64,000 nucleotides of DNA from Mastigias papua (lineage: Eukaryota > Cnidaria > Scyphozoa > Rhizostomeae > Mastigiidae). The stretch is from contig OZ025271.1 of NCBI GenBank assembly GCA_964019165.1, positions 7,926,275-7,990,274 on the forward strand, read 5' to 3'. The translations under genes and the position numbers were made by a program. Below are positions 1 to 11,680 of this stretch, piece by piece (position 1 is the stretch's first letter; every line of letters begins with the position of its first letter). Under the pieces are notes generated by a model. That model ran no database searches. It was not told where the DNA came from and was given only the letters and a program-made list of their open reading frames with translations.

Positions 1-741
1 CAGCCTCCCCCCATACTTTTAGGCAGCCAGCGATTGTCTTTATTGTTTATCACCCCGTCCCACATTTTTGTGCTTGTAAAACTGTTGCATGTAGCAGGGG
101 TGCCAGCAGCAAGTGGAGGATTAAAGAAGCTAGTGTGCCTGGGGCAAGGCCTTTTAAGATCAAGCCATTTCGATTATAGGGAAACACTGGTTATACATAT
201 AAGTACATCATTTTCTATATGCTTTAGCAGTATGATCATGATGTGATGGCTTTTGTCTCATTTGCAAGGCAGCAAATTTTCAATAAAAGTGCAAAATGAC
301 CGATTTTCCTTTTCAATATATTTTCCTATGAATATGCCAGTACAACAACTTGTTGTATTAGACTCCCATTGAGGTATCATCGGGAAATTTTGGGGAGGTA
401 GCTACCCCCCATGAGACCCCATATTGCCATCTTAGTCTGCACCAATCTGTATCTATAGACAATCACGGAAAAATACTTTTTGCAAATAATGCTCATTCAT
501 TATTTGGCCTTAACTGCGATATACTTGAATCTAAAGCACTGAATACACATAGGGAATAAAAACTTTCCATCTCTCTAACTTAGCTATTTGCAAGCTTATT
601 TGACTTATTTTAAGAATGTAAAAGCGGGTGTCTCAATAAGAGCAGTATGATCCGAAATATTTTCCAAACTTACATTATCATTAACATCATCTTGCCAAAT
701 TCAATTCAATGTGAAAATGATTACTTGAACCTATCTCTGCA
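1..741. other. no gene recognised
   Basis: AT-rich sequence. A 70-codon plus-strand reading frame at 34-246 has no recognisable motif and begins close to the window edge, so I do not call it a gene. Nothing else is supported here. Confidence 0.5.
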
Positions 742-3222
742 ATGGCGGCCTGTGGTCGTGAAGCTTGTACAGAAGTGAGTGAAATTAGTGGCAACGAGAA
801 TGCAGTTGTATCAGGAGATAAAGGTAGCATGGGGATATATCTATGACCTCTTTTCTGTGCGTGGTTTTCTAGCTTAGTTATTTTTATGGCCTAAATTGTT
901 TTTCAATTCACCGAAAAAGCTTGCATTGGAAACCCTTTAAGTTTTTAAACTCATTGTGCTAGCAGGGAAACCTCATTCTATGAGCTATGCCTGTCTCACA
1001 TGCTAGACTTGACTCCGCCAGAAAAGAAAGATAATAGGAAGAAGCAGGAAGGAAGGAAGTTATCAATCTACGAATACTCATGTGAGGTAACCAGCAGCAA
1101 CTGGCTTGTGATGAATCCAAGGCAGACCTCATCAACTATGACCAAGAGAAAAAAGAAGTCATAAGAAGAAAGTATCAAGCTTAGAGGAGATTTATTAGGT
1201 GGTGAGTGTTACTGATATGTAAATACATATTTTATATATGTATGCAGATAGAAGTGCATTCTTGTGGATGGAGGGAGCACCCATTTTAGATGAACTGAAT
1301 CTTGAATAATTTTATTTGATTGTTCTTTATTGGAGGAAACTAGATGAAGAAAGTCTTCAAGCATGGTTGTTATTGAAAACTACAAAAACAATTAACAATA
1401 AAATTGTGAATTAAGTTATGATGAAAGTTTTTGACTGATGAGAGAAGGATAGGAAAAGAGTTGTGTTAGTGAAAAGGAATGTACGTTAGTGCAAGACATT
1501 GCTATTTGTGCTAGTAGAAACAAAATTTATTGTTTGTCCACACCTCACTACAAGAGTGCTTAAAATTGATAATATACCCTACCTACAAATTTCTCTGTGT
1601 ACATAGATGATGCTGCAGAGGTGGAGAATGAAATACATTCAAAAAGGAAACTTTATTATTGACACAGGAGTATGATATATGAATTTAAATAGATGGGAAA
1701 AATTGGTACATGAATGTCATTACCGGAGTAAACTAGGATATCCTAGACCCTGTCTTCATTGCTATGATATGCCATTTTATCGCAGTTTTTGAAGCAAAAC
1801 ATTTTTTGCACCTCCTTAGGTGTTCAGTAAGTAAAATTAGGTCATATGCATATTGGTCCATTTCATTATGGTAGCAAGCCTATGTAGAAGTATTTATGCC
1901 CACTTTTTGTATATACAGTCTGTTGCCTCTATGTATATACAGCCTATAAACTCTAACTACTTCTCTTTGACAGGATGATTTTATTTGAAGAAGCATTTAT
2001 TACACTGTACTTCAAAAAAGTAGACCCATTCAACATAAGGTCCATCATCAGGAGTAACTTGTGGCCTAATAATCCTGCGTCATGTAGTTACATGTATGAT
2101 CAGGGTTTGTTTGAACTCTGAGATTCATTTAGCAAGAGAATGACTGGACCATCAGAGAAAGTGCTCATTATGCCCTTGAATGTTATTTCAGCAGAGAGGG
2201 AAAGGGTGAGTTAAAATCATTTGGTAGAATGTTTGTTCATTAGCTTAACTATAACATGTTACAGTATGGTAAGTATGGTATGTAATCAGCATATGTCATT
2301 ACATTATTGTTGGTTCAATTCACTTGAACCCAGTGAAACAATCAATGTGTAGTATAATGAAATGTATCAAATATATGTTTTTATATGCAATGCTGTAAAC
2401 TGGATATTTTCTCCTTATAAGGTGTGACCTGTTTTAAGACTCATTGCCACCAGAGAGATGTATATGTTGTAGTATCATGTTTGACATTATTCAGAAATAC
2501 TGCTATATCTAACTATAAACTGCAATAATTGTTACAGGATGAAGATATCCCTGTACAGACTTTTACAAAGTCACTCAAAGAGTGGAAATATTTCAAACAT
2601 GAGCTAGATCTCATGCAAGAAGAGAACTGTATGATAAATCCTACTTGCAGTGTCTCTCAATATTTGTGTCATGTTGATGGGAATTTTAAGTTGTATTGCT
2701 ATAGAAGTGCTGGGAGGTATCATTACTGTTAGAGAGCTTTATTCAAGTTCTTGAAGCCATAATATGTGAATACACATGTATAAGGCATTTTGCAAGTGGG
2801 AGAAGTGCCTATTTCATATATAACTATTATCCATCTTTTCATAGGATACAGTGATTATGGAAACATATGCATTGAATCCACTGAAAGTGTTATAAACTTC
2901 AAAGAACAATCTGGGTGACCAACAGTTCTTCTCTACCACCATTCAAAGTAAACTGTATTCCATTAGCTTTGAGTATCAGAAACAACTTTGCTCCATTTTT
3001 CAAGCTCATCATGAGGACATGGTAGAACAGTCTAAATTAATGTATAGACTTTGCTTAGACACTATCACTTGTTTATATAATGCTCCTAGTACATTATCAA
3101 ATCTTTCTAAAGAAGAGGCCTTGGAATCATATACTACAGGTCTCACTCGACAGAAAAGACGTCCCAGATTAGGAGATGAGTATCCTAGCTCCCAGATTAT
3201 CATATATATTATATACATATAG
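742..3222 (+). pseudogene. decayed KDZ-like transposase gene (exon pieces)
   Basis: Several exon-like pieces lie in order on the plus strand. An ATG at 742 opens a short frame starting MAACGREACTEV. An open stretch of about 60 codons lies near 972-1165. An acceptor-bounded exon at about 1975-2206 reads RSNLWPNNPASC and then FEL, a TGA stop, and DSF. A further exon at about 2538-2716 lies between ttgttacag and a GTATCA donor; it reads TCSVSQYLCHVDGNFKLYCY and then RSAG. The WP.NP block and the DGN.KL block are typical of Kyakuja/Dileera/Zisupton (KDZ) transposases in animal genomes; that family assignment is from memory. Downstream, 2845-3220 has open stretches with stops and the phase breaks. 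The in-frame TGA and poor phase joins argue for a relic. A host gene derived from a transposase is possible but less likely. Confidence 0.5.
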
Positions 3223-4084
3223 ATAAAGTTGTGTTACTATGATGTCTCTCCTTCATTGATTCTTTACTATGATTATTTCCTGATATTTATTTGTATACTA
3301 GATGTTTTTCCTCCAATATAAGAGGTAAACAATTGTTAATTTTTGCATTACAACATTCTGTAGCACAAATTGTAAACACAAGATAGATACATAACAACAA
3401 TTCAATTGCCTATCCATATACAGGATCCATAAATGAGACAATCACTCTAGACTTGATAATTTCTGTTATGAACTACTGCGCATCTACATGTATTTACAGT
3501 ATAATTAATCATTCAAGTCTCAGCAATTAAATGGGTCTAAAATTTATACGAATATTCTTTCTTATCTTCTCACTTATCTCATCCATTTTTTTCGCAATAC
3601 CAAGAGCAAAGGTCAATTTTTACGAAATCAACCGGTTTACGCTGCAAACACAGTACTAACAAAGGAGGAAATAACCTCTTTCAAGAAACGAGCCAGAAAA
3701 TTGTAGCCGAGTTTTATGATTCCCCAAAAAATTAAAAGTACACAACCTAACCCGAATTCCTCTTATTACCTCACAGCAACAGGTCCTGTCTAAGGGCCTC
3801 TCATTTGCCCCTTTTCCAAAGCCTACACCCATGAATCACATTTACCTAGCGTATATTAAATTCAATCGCTGATCAGTTTTGACACACATGTTCAACACAA
3901 GTGATTGCTCGAACACAAAACCCACTAATATCCCTTTTTACACCCATTCATGATGGACTCTACCAGAACCTAACAATTCTTCCATACAGCAATATCTCTC
4001 AGATGTCTATAGGGACTTATTAGACCTACAATATTACAGATTTCACCCTGAAAATTTGTCAGAAGTCACAGAATTAGTTCTCAA
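3223..4084. other. no gene recognised
   Basis: AT-rich intergenic or intronic sequence. No long reading frame, RNA gene or repeat could be supported. Confidence 0.5.
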
Positions 4085-4526
4085 GGGCCATTCACATATT
4101 GCTGTACACTTGGCATGTTTACAAACCCATCAACCCCCTATCACACTTTTTCACAAATTCAGAACTACCAACCCACCCCCTATGTGTGACATCACATTAT
4201 GAATTTAAATAGGACATTTCTTTGCTTTCGTAATAATGTGTTTTTTATGTCTCTTTTATGGAACATCCATGTTTCAATGTACTGTGACTGTGACCGTGAA
4301 AATGACCAAACATGGCATCAAAATAGGATTTCCAGATTATTTTTAGACGTGGAGCCAAATATGTTCCAAAAAAGCTCGGACTGGCTATTTTGAGGCCAAA
4401 TATGCTAAAAATCGAGTTGTCTACAAAATGTGACATCACACTCCAAAACAACCCACCCATCCCTTATCACAATTTGTCTAAAATCAACCCCCACCCCCCT
4501 TAGATGACGTAATGTGCGAATGGCCT
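4085..4526. mobile_element. MITE-like element with GGCCATTC termini
   Basis: The left end reads GGGCCATTCACATA and the reverse complement of the right end reads GAGGCCATTCGCACATTA, so the ends are imperfect terminal inverted repeats. The interior carries two related C-rich blocks (about 4126-4200 and 4430-4510), each with a TGACATCAC motif. No transposase is present. I could not define a target-site duplication, so the superfamily is not assigned. Confidence 0.45.
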
Positions 4527-6186
4527 CTATCTTCCGCAAACTGGGTGGATGAACAATATGGTATATCGAAATTGCATACAAACTACATACCATTAGAAAG
4601 TACTCATTGCATACGTCAAGAAAATGCAATACAATTTGCCGCATTGCATATTTGAGAGAAATTGTAAATTCGCTTTGCGTACAAACCCCTTACTACTTGC
4701 CAGTGACTAAAACAGGACGTGAGACCATGTACGCAGTTGAAAGGATTACTTTTTGATATATTTCTTCATGGGAGACACCATAGTATTTGAAACAAACACA
4801 ATCTAACACTGACCCTAACCCTGCGCTCCGTGGCCCTGTCCCATGAGAAAATATAGGGCGTTGAGGTGGTCATACACAATTTCGATTGCCCATATTCTTC
4901 ACAACCGCCAATACGTGAATGTTCGCGATTATTTTAGAGCAAACCTCGGTAATCCACCTTTCAGATATTTGATTTGATTTGTGAGAAACGTCCATGATAT
5001 TACATCTACAGGCGTGCGGCTATGGGAGGTCCTGGGGGTCGAGACCCCTGCTCTTTTTCTCAACAACATAAAAGTATTTTTTCACTGAAGAAGTTTGACA
5101 CTATTTGTTGCAGCGTCCCTCAGTGACAGCAACCAGAGACTGTGACCATTCCTATACTTCATATGAAAGGAAGATTCTAATGAGAGAAATAAAATCGAAC
5201 GTTGTCATTTACTGCATAGAAGTCTAAACGGCCAGAGCTTGGAACCTAATTTTTTCGTCTATTAGGTTGATTTTTCCACATGGAGAAAAGTTATTGATAT
5301 TGCACAGGGGTGAAGGAAGTTGGCACTAATCGGAGGGTGCATTGCATATATCGTTATTAGATAGAAGAACTATTCAATACATCTCCAAATACATCCTCAG
5401 AACTTATTGGAGGGCCTGCCTACCCTGCCCCACCACTGCCTACGGGAATGATGTCTAGCCAAAGTTACCATGCTTCTCATCCATTAGGCATGTCGCCTTT
5501 GGACTATTTAAGCTTTACACGGAACATTTTTCAAGAAATTTCTTACTGTTTAGTTTGCATTTCATTGTAGATTTTTCTCAGATTTGCCATTGAGCACTAT
5601 ACTAATCAGCCAAGCTTTAGTCTGCCAGATGCCTTTCTAGGCCAATATAGAAGGGTGAAATTTGCAAAACTTTTCTGTCACGTCGGATCCAACCATGGCG
5701 CGTCCTCCTATGTAACAAAAGGGGGCATTGAGCCTTCCCATGAATCTCTCCCAGGTTACTTAGTAGACTGGTAGCCACCACGACTGGGGTAGCTGTGGCC
5801 CACTCCCCTACAAAATCCCCTTCGCTACGGCCTCTTTTAAAGCCTGGAAATGTTATTCAAAGCTGTATTCTCTTGTATAAGTTTTGATGTGCTCTTTTAT
5901 GTGCACAACTAGCAAAGTAAGATTGTAACCAAAGGATCACATTGAGGTCAGTCAATTAGTAAGTACGCTCCAAAACGGCTAAAATTTGACCCGCTCTCCC
6001 CTCGTACACAAACGTACGCTTGATACTCACCCCCCTTTTGCGTACGTACCCTTGATTGTTTGACCCCCTCCCCCATCTCTAAAAGAAAGTTTCTAGAAAC
6101 CCAACATCATGGAGAAAGAGTTTTTTAAGCATTCGCAAGACATGAAAATGATCACTACAAATATACATTGAAGCAAAACAGCATTA
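4527..6186. other. no gene; C-rich CGTACG-containing segment near the right end
   Basis: No convincing reading frame. The stretch 5980-6075 (C-rich with several CGTACG or GTACGC motifs) resembles 12010-12110 in direct orientation, on the far side of the nested 6.2-11.9 kb element. Both may be parts of one older repeat that was split by the insertion. Confidence 0.4.
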
Positions 6187-6194
6187 TACTCGAA
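6187..6194 (+). repeat. left target-site duplication of the hAT-like element
   Basis: The octamer tactcgaa sits directly outside the CAGGGG terminus and is matched by tactagaa at 11883-11890 with one mismatch. Confidence 0.6.
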
Positions 6195-6308
6195 CAGGGG
6201 GTGTCAACTTCATTTGGCCACTGGGCCACATAGGGCATAATATGGCGCCACAATGGCCGGGCAGATAAACGGAGCCGAGAGGGCTATGTAGTAGGGGCTT
6301 TCAAATAC

Positions 6309-6440
6309 CGTAAATACTCAATTAAGCTCTCACCTTCGAATAAGCCCCCACCCATAAGATGGTTTCTGGCAAATAAGCCCCCACCCTCGAATTAGCCCCC
6401 ACCCTCGAATAAGCCCCCACCCTCGATTAAACCCCCATGG
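6309..6440. repeat. AATAAGCCCC-type repeat, left part
   Basis: Four or more tandem variants of tcgaaTAAGCCCCCACC, including a stretch with ataagatggtttctg that recurs at 11616-11680. The start, gtaaatactcaattaagc, resembles the termini of the separate element at 36749-36985. The LINE appears to have inserted into this repeat. Confidence 0.55.
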
Positions 6441-7052
6441 GATTTGCTTGTGCTCAGAATAATCCAGGTCAAAAACAAAGAAAATCAAAACCGTCAGCTA
6501 TTTATCTGTTTATTTGAGCTAATATTTTACTCGAACAACTGTCTTTACAATTTTCCCCTCCTTGATGCTACCTCTATCAACATTTAGTTCAAACTGTCTC
6601 AAAGTATTTTTCTTTTCTATCACTTTTTTGTAATGAATATTTGATATTCTTTCGCTCTTCGTCTCTGCATGGTATATCGCTGAGACCACCAATCCAACTT
6701 CTCACTTTCTTTTCCCAATAGCTTTCGCCTACAATATATTTTTGGGTGCTGCATTTAGGAAGTTCGAACTAGAAATTTCAATGGGAATATGTCCAACTAG
6801 CGATGGCACCTTCGTCTGTGAGGAAAATCCCAGCAGCGTTTTAATCGTATGCCATCGCTTCTTGTAGTTGTTTATCTGTTATCCCCTCACTGATCGGTAT
6901 TAGGTTTTGAGACCCCCTTCCCCTTGTCCACATTGAGGATGTGCTTTATATGAGTCATATCTTCATGAGACAGCAAGTTCAGGGGGCAAAAATAATACAA
7001 GATTTTATGCTTAGCAAACCCTAGGACCGTTACATTTAATAAGCCCCTATCC

Positions 7053-7080
7053 TAATCATAATCATAATCATAATCATAAA
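7053..7080 (-). repeat. LINE 3' microsatellite tail
   Basis: On the plus strand this is four to five copies of AATCAT, i.e. ATGATT repeats on the element strand. It lies at the 3' end, about 100 bp beyond the ORF2 stop. Such short-period tails are the usual 3' ends of CR1/L2-like elements. Confidence 0.7.
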
Positions 7081-7175
7081 GCTTATTTACAGTTGGTTTA
7101 TTTATAGTTAGTAATAACTAATTAACACCAACTATTTACAATATCGTATGCAACGAAATACATAAAAACCCTAAA

Positions 7176-10100
7176 TTAAGTGCAAATGTAGCACGTGCAG
7201 TTGTTGCCATCCCAGCAACGTATTCCTTTTTTGAATTTTACGAGAGAAGTTGTCAATTTTAGATCATCACTAAGAGTATTCCACAATAGACTGCCTCTAA
7301 AGGATAGGGAATTTATTCCGTAGCGCTGAGAACTCACCGAGGGGAGTTTGCATAGTTCCTTAGTCCGTAGGTTGTAGGGGACATCTTTCTTGACAAAGAA
7401 ATCCCACATGTACTCCGGATTGAGATGGTTCATTGATTTGTAGATTTCAATCATAAGATTTTGTAGATTCTTTTTATGTGCTGTCGTTGTATCACCCCTA
7501 TCTAAAAGTTCCTCAAATGTGGATTCATAGTCTCTATATAAAGTTCTCAGTGCACGTTTGTGGGTCCTATTAATTTCATTATTTGCAACTTTGCTGCAAA
7601 ATAGCCAGATCAGAGGGCAATAGGAAAAATTTGACATTATCACGGAGTTTAAAAGTAGCTTTGACTTTTGTTCTCCTAGATATGGTCTTAACCTTCCAAA
7701 TGCATACACTTTTTGGTTGACCTTCTTACATAGTTCTTTCACATGCGTTTCAAACTTTAGTGAGTTGTCAATGTTTACACCCAGAAGTTTTACATGTTCG
7801 CTTGATGGAATCAATTGGCCCTTTATGTTTAGGCATAGTTTATTTGCCCCCTTTAGCCCCAAAACCATTATTTGGAATTTTGAAGGATTTGCATTCATGC
7901 CGTTGTTTGTAAACCATTGCATTAATCCCTGTAGGTCACCCTCTAATCTAATCATGACAGCCTCCACATATGTGTCGCACGCGTAGATTGTCGTATCGTC
8001 AGCAAAGTTACATATCTCCGATTCCAGTTCCATATAAAACAGGTCGTTTATAAAAATGTTGAAAAGTAAGGGTCCAAGAACAGACCCCTGTGGTACACCA
8101 ACTGAGATATGCTGTGATGAGCTATATGTGGAACCTATTTTTACCCTTTGGGTTCGGTTTGTCAGGTAACTGTAAATCAATTTGAGGGCATTTTTCTTGA
8201 ACCCATATGCCTCTAACTTTGCAATTAGTAGATCGTGAGGTATGCAATCGTATGCCTTTGACAAATCCATTAAGATTGTTCCTACTATACCCGACATATC
8301 TAGACACTTTTTCCAAGTCTCCACTACTCGAAACAGAGCATGTTGTGTGCTATAACCTTGTCGAAAGCCAGAAAGTAATGAAGATAATATACCTACAACA
8401 TACTTATTTATTTGCTCGCTCATGATCCGTTCAAAAATTTTGGACATGGCTGATAGGACACTAATAGGTCTGTAATTGACTTTTTGGCATGTGTCATCCT
8501 TTTTATAGATTGCACTGACGTCTGCTTCTTTTAGCTTGTCAGGGAAGCAACAGTTGTCTATAGTTGCATTTATACAGTCAGATAAGTATGGGCAAATCAC
8601 ATCTTTCGACTCCTGAATAATTTTTGTTGGAATATTACCACTACTTGACTTTCTAGTGTCTAAGGATTCTATTTTAGTCATAACGTTTAAAAAGTTGACA
8701 TTACTAAATTCAAATCTTTGCTCAATCGGAACTTTACTTTTTATAGCAACAATACTTGGGTGGTTTTTATATTTTTCTGTAGCTATGTCTACCTTATCGT
8801 CCAGACTTACATTAATCCTGTCATCCTTAAATGAGGGATCTAGTCCAAGGGAGTCGGTGATGTTCACAAAATGCGAATTTAAGCATTCAGCAATCACTTT
8901 ATCATCTGATATAATCTCGCCTTCTTCGATAAGGACGATTTTCTCCCCCATTGGGTTTCCGCTGGAAAACATTGGTTTGACTGTTTTCCAAAATTTTTTG
9001 TCATTATCAATAGCGTTAATGTCTACAGAATGGTAAAAGTCACGCTTTGCTTTCCTGTTCATACTGACAATTAGATTTCTCTGTTTTTTATATTTCTTAT
9101 GATCTTCATCATTTCCAGATTTATTCGCCCTTGTTTTAAGTCTTGTTCTTGTCATTATCGCTTTTCTTAAGTCAGACTTTATGTGGGGCTTATTGTTCCC
9201 CCTAACCATCCGTTGTTTCAAGGGGGCATGTTTCTGTAATACACTCTCGGTGACTGAGTGTAATTTTTGATAGTCAGTAGGAATGGCGTCACGCAGTTTG
9301 ATATCCAAGTCTCTTTGGAACTCTTCCGCGCAGAAATTTTTATACTCACGGTATCTGATATTTTTTGGGGGCAGTTTTACAAAGGTTGATTTCAATATTG
9401 TGTATATCAGATGATGATGATCACTGAAGCCTGTTTCAAACGACTGGCTTTTCATGAAGGAATGCTTTTTATTTGTGAGTATGAGGTCAATGGATCGCCC
9501 TCTAGAAGTCTTGAAACATGTTGGTCCCTTCAAAAGGCTAGATAAGTGGTAGGCACTAATCAAAGGACTAAGTGCCTTATCACCTACCTCTATATTAAAG
9601 TCATCAATAAGTAAGACATTTTCACGCGAGGGAGTATATCCATCGATAATCCTGCACACGTTATCAACAAAATAACGTGGATCTTGTGTAGGGCTCCTGT
9701 AAATCGGTAATAACAGCCATTTCTGTTTTCTAATATTGATCTCAATGGGGATAGCCTGAATATCCTTCGGTATCGTAAGACCCTCTATCTTCCTACACAA
9801 AATATCTTCTCTTGCATACACCAGAAGTCCTCCGCTGTTCCTAGTGATGTCTAATCTAATTGGTGCTTTAAAACCCTTTATTGTAAACTGACCGCTCGGA
9901 AAAGATGAATCAAGTTTTGTCTCTGCTATAATTAAGACATCAAGCCTGTCTCTTATCATCTGAGAGAAATGCTCGAATTTGTTCCTTATAGAGTTGATGT
10001 TTATGTAGCCGACTATGACATTTTTTGGGTATTTTAATCTTAGCGTGTTCATCTCTTCAAAGCAATCAGCATTTATATCTATATTGGTTACAGGTTGGGA

Positions 10101-10226
10101 CTCTATATTGCCCAAACGTTGATAAGATTGGTCTTCTCTATTCAAATTTGACTTTGAATTCAAATTATGTTCACTATTTTGAACATGGTTAGGAAATACA
10201 TCTTCATTTGGGATGACATACTGCGT
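7176..10226 (-). CDS. LINE ORF2: endonuclease-reverse transcriptase
   Basis: Encodes the enzyme for target-primed reverse transcription: an N-terminal AP-type endonuclease nicks the target and the reverse transcriptase copies the RNA. The frame is open for 1016 codons after a TGA at 10229-10227; the first in-frame ATG is at 10052, giving about 958 residues. Endonuclease blocks are NINSIRNK, IAETKLD, GGLLVYAR, DDFN (usually GDFN), DLILTN and SDHHHL. Reverse transcriptase blocks are YRPISVLSAMSKIFE, GFRQGYST, MDLSKAYDCIPH, GVPQGSVLGPLLF, FADD, and LLGVNID further on. The C-terminal tail carries YKSMNHLNPEY and FRGSLLWNTL. The length is normal for the family and no internal stops are seen. Odd points: D replaces G in the GDFN block, and the frame is the same as that of ORF1, separated from it by one TGA. 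Confidence 0.9.
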   Translation of the reverse strand, partial: TQYVIPNEDVFPNHVQNSEHNLNSKSNLNREDQSYQRLGNIESQPVTNIDINADCFEEMNTLRLKYPKNVIVGYININSIRNKFEHFSQMIRDRLDVLIIAETKLDSSFPSGQFTIKGFKAPIRLDITRNSGGLLVYAREDILCRKIEGLTIPKDIQAIPIEINIRKQKWLLLPIYRSPTQDPRYFVDNVCRIIDGYTPSRENVLLIDDFNIEVGDKALSPLISAYHLSSLLKGPTCFKTSRGRSIDLILTNKKHSFMKSQSFETGFSDHHHLIYTILKSTFVKLPPKNIRYREYKNFCAEEFQRDLDIKLRDAIPTDYQKLHSVTESVLQKHAPLKQRMVRGNNKPHIKSDLRKAIMTRTRLKTRANKSGNDEDHKKYKKQRNLIVSMNRKAKRDFYHSVDINAIDNDKKFWKTVKPMFSSGNPMGEKIVLIEEGEIISDDKVIAECLNSHFVNITDSLGLDPSFKDDRINVSLDDKVDIATEKYKNHPSIVAIKSKVPIEQRFEFSNVNFLNVMTKIESLDTRKSSSGNIPTKIIQESKDVICPYLSDCINATIDNCCFPDKLKEADVSAIYKKDDTCQKVNYRPISVLSAMSKIFERIMSEQINKYVVGILSSLLSGFRQGYSTQHALFRVVETWKKCLDMSGIVGTILMDLSKAYDCIPHDLLIAKLEAYGFKKNALKLIYSYLTNRTQRVKIGSTYSSSQHISVGVPQGSVLGPLLFNIFINDLFYMELESEICNFADDTTIYACDTYVEAVMIRLEGDLQGLMQWFTNNGMNANPSKFQIMVLGLKGANKLCLNIKGQLIPSSEHVKLLGVNIDNSLKFETHVKELCKKVNQKVYAFGRLRPYLGEQKSKLLLNSVIMSNFSYCPLIWLFCSKVANNEINRTHKRALRTLYRDYESTFEELLDRGDTTTAHKKNLQNLMIEIYKSMNHLNPEYMWDFFVKKDVPYNLRTKELCKLPSVSSQRYGINSLSFRGSLLWNTLSDDLKLTTSLVKFKKGIRCWDGNNCTCYICT

Positions 10227-11533
10227 TCAAGTATTATCTAAAAAATTGACGAAGTTGCGTGCAAGGGTGGAGTCACCTTTTCTATTTAGATGCAATTTAC
10301 GTGTACTCAAGCAGGAATTGTCAACATTACTATTGTCAATTATCGGGATACCTTGTTCTTTAGCTAGCTTCTTGAGAGATCTATTTAATTCATTAACTTT
10401 ATTACTCATACCTCCATGGTCTCTTCTCATCGTAAGTGACGACAGAACGATGGTCGTGTGCGGAGATTCATCCTTCGCCTCAGACATAATTTACTTGATT
10501 GTTTCGACCTTGTCAATACCATCCTTGTTGGTTAAATCATTGGTTCCACAGTGTACTAGAACACAGTCAGGCTTCCTTCTCATTATTGGTCGAATGTGGT
10601 CTTTAATATCCAAGCTTGTTGCTCCACTGTGGGCTCGTATTCTCACATTGTGTCGTTTTTTCAATCCATGTTCATTTAAGCCATTTAGGATAGAGTCTCC
10701 GATAATCACAACATTTTTTCGTTGCCTCTGCTTTGTGTCATCTTTTTTACTCTCTTCTTCTTTCTGCCCTTTGCTATTTTTTCTCATTGCGCTTGTTTCT
10801 TTCTCTTGTGTTCTTGTTTGTTTATTTGGATCTTTGATTGCACCATTGTTTCGCTTTGAATCAGGATTTTTTGGTGGTTCTTTCAAGCTATTGTTGTCGA
10901 TATTCTGTGCCTCTTTTGTTACCAGTACTTTGCCTTGGTCAGTGTATTCTCCCTTTCCCCCATGGGGGAAGCTTCCTTGCAATGGTCGGGTTTGTTTACA
11001 TACGGTCTAGGCCAACGAATTAATTCTTCAATTATGCGTTGCTTGTCCTCAAGTTGCTTTTCCAAAGATATTATGCGCTGTTCGAGGCTTCTCATCAATG
11101 GTTTCAGGTGGGTGTCATCTTTTTCACTTTTTTCAATTTTTTCTGTATGATTCCTGTTGCATGTTTGGGTCTTCAGCGACAGGATTTCATTGTGCGCGAA
11201 GCGTTTAAATTCTTGCAAGTCGTTTTGGAGATTGGCAAATTCCCTGTCATCTGTGACTGTTGTTGTTTCAGTTTGTGTTTCCACTGACTTAGCATTGTCT
11301 TGGATTATGATTCCTTGACTCTTTATCCTGTATGAAATTTTGTTATTACTTGGCGCTGTGTAGACGAATTCAGTCTTAATCGCGTGCGCCAAGGCTGCTT
11401 CGGTTTTGGTTTGATCCCAGTTGTACTCTTTTTGGCAAAACTCTGTAATATATTCCATATATTGACCAATGTGTCGTTGTTTCAGATTATCTAGAGCGTT
11501 AGTTACTCTCTTTATATCAGAATTCGCATCCAT
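10227..11533 (-). pseudogene. LINE ORF1 with SGNH hydrolase domain (broken)
   Basis: ORF1 proteins of CR1/L2-like LINEs often carry an SGNH (GDSL) esterase and act in the RNA-protein particle. Translation starts at the ATG at 11533 (MDANSDIKRVTNALDNL). A charged, coiled-coil-like region (SLEQRIISLEKQLEDKQ) follows. Near 10970, beside a ccccc/ggggg stretch, the frame shifts. The second frame continues with a basic linker and the SGNH blocks IIGDSILNG (nucleophile Ser) and CGTNDL. It stops at an in-frame TAA at 10493-10491. Three bases later the same frame resumes as MSEAKDESPHT and reaches LHLNRKG, which supplies the expected catalytic His, before the TGA at 10229-10227. So there is one frameshift and one nonsense change in an otherwise complete ORF1. 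Confidence 0.8.
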
Positions 11534-11605
11534 ATTCAGTGCAATAAATAAGAATTTTCGCTCTCAGCAAAAACACGTCTTATCTCTCCACGCAAAAACA
11601 ACGAT

Positions 11606-11680
11606 CCTTCGAATAAGCCGCCCCCTTCGAATAAGCCCCCACACATAAGATGGTTTCTGAAAAATAAGCCCCTCGGGGCT
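11606..11680. repeat. AATAAGCCCC-type repeat, right part
   Basis: Contains ttcgaataagcccccac followed by cataagatggtttctg and aaaataagcccc. This closely matches 6340-6380 on the other side of the LINE. It marks the right flank of the LINE insertion. Confidence 0.5.

Larger units (their letters stand above)
7053..11600 (-). mobile_element. near-full-length non-LTR retrotransposon (CR1/L2-like)
   Basis: A minus-strand LINE. Its short 5' UTR begins near 11600. ORF1, with an SGNH-hydrolase domain, is at 11533-10227 and is broken. ORF2, with endonuclease and reverse transcriptase, is at 10226-7176 and is open. The 3' end is an ATGATT microsatellite tail at 7053-7080. An SGNH ORF1, an AP-type endonuclease and a microsatellite tail are features of the CR1/L2 branch; the exact clade is not assigned. 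The exact 5' end and target duplication could not be fixed because both flanks are the AATAAGCCCC repeat. ORF2 is intact, but ORF1 has a frameshift and a stop, so this copy is probably not autonomous. Confidence 0.85.

Noticed and set aside
7717..9036. Plus- and minus-strand ORFs of 64-126 codons inside the LINE
   Set aside because: Other-frame or antisense shadows of ORF2, whose reverse transcriptase motifs are unambiguous.
10213..11150. Plus-strand ORFs of up to 265 codons, one hydrophobic
   Set aside because: They are antisense to LINE ORF1, whose SGNH blocks are on the minus strand.
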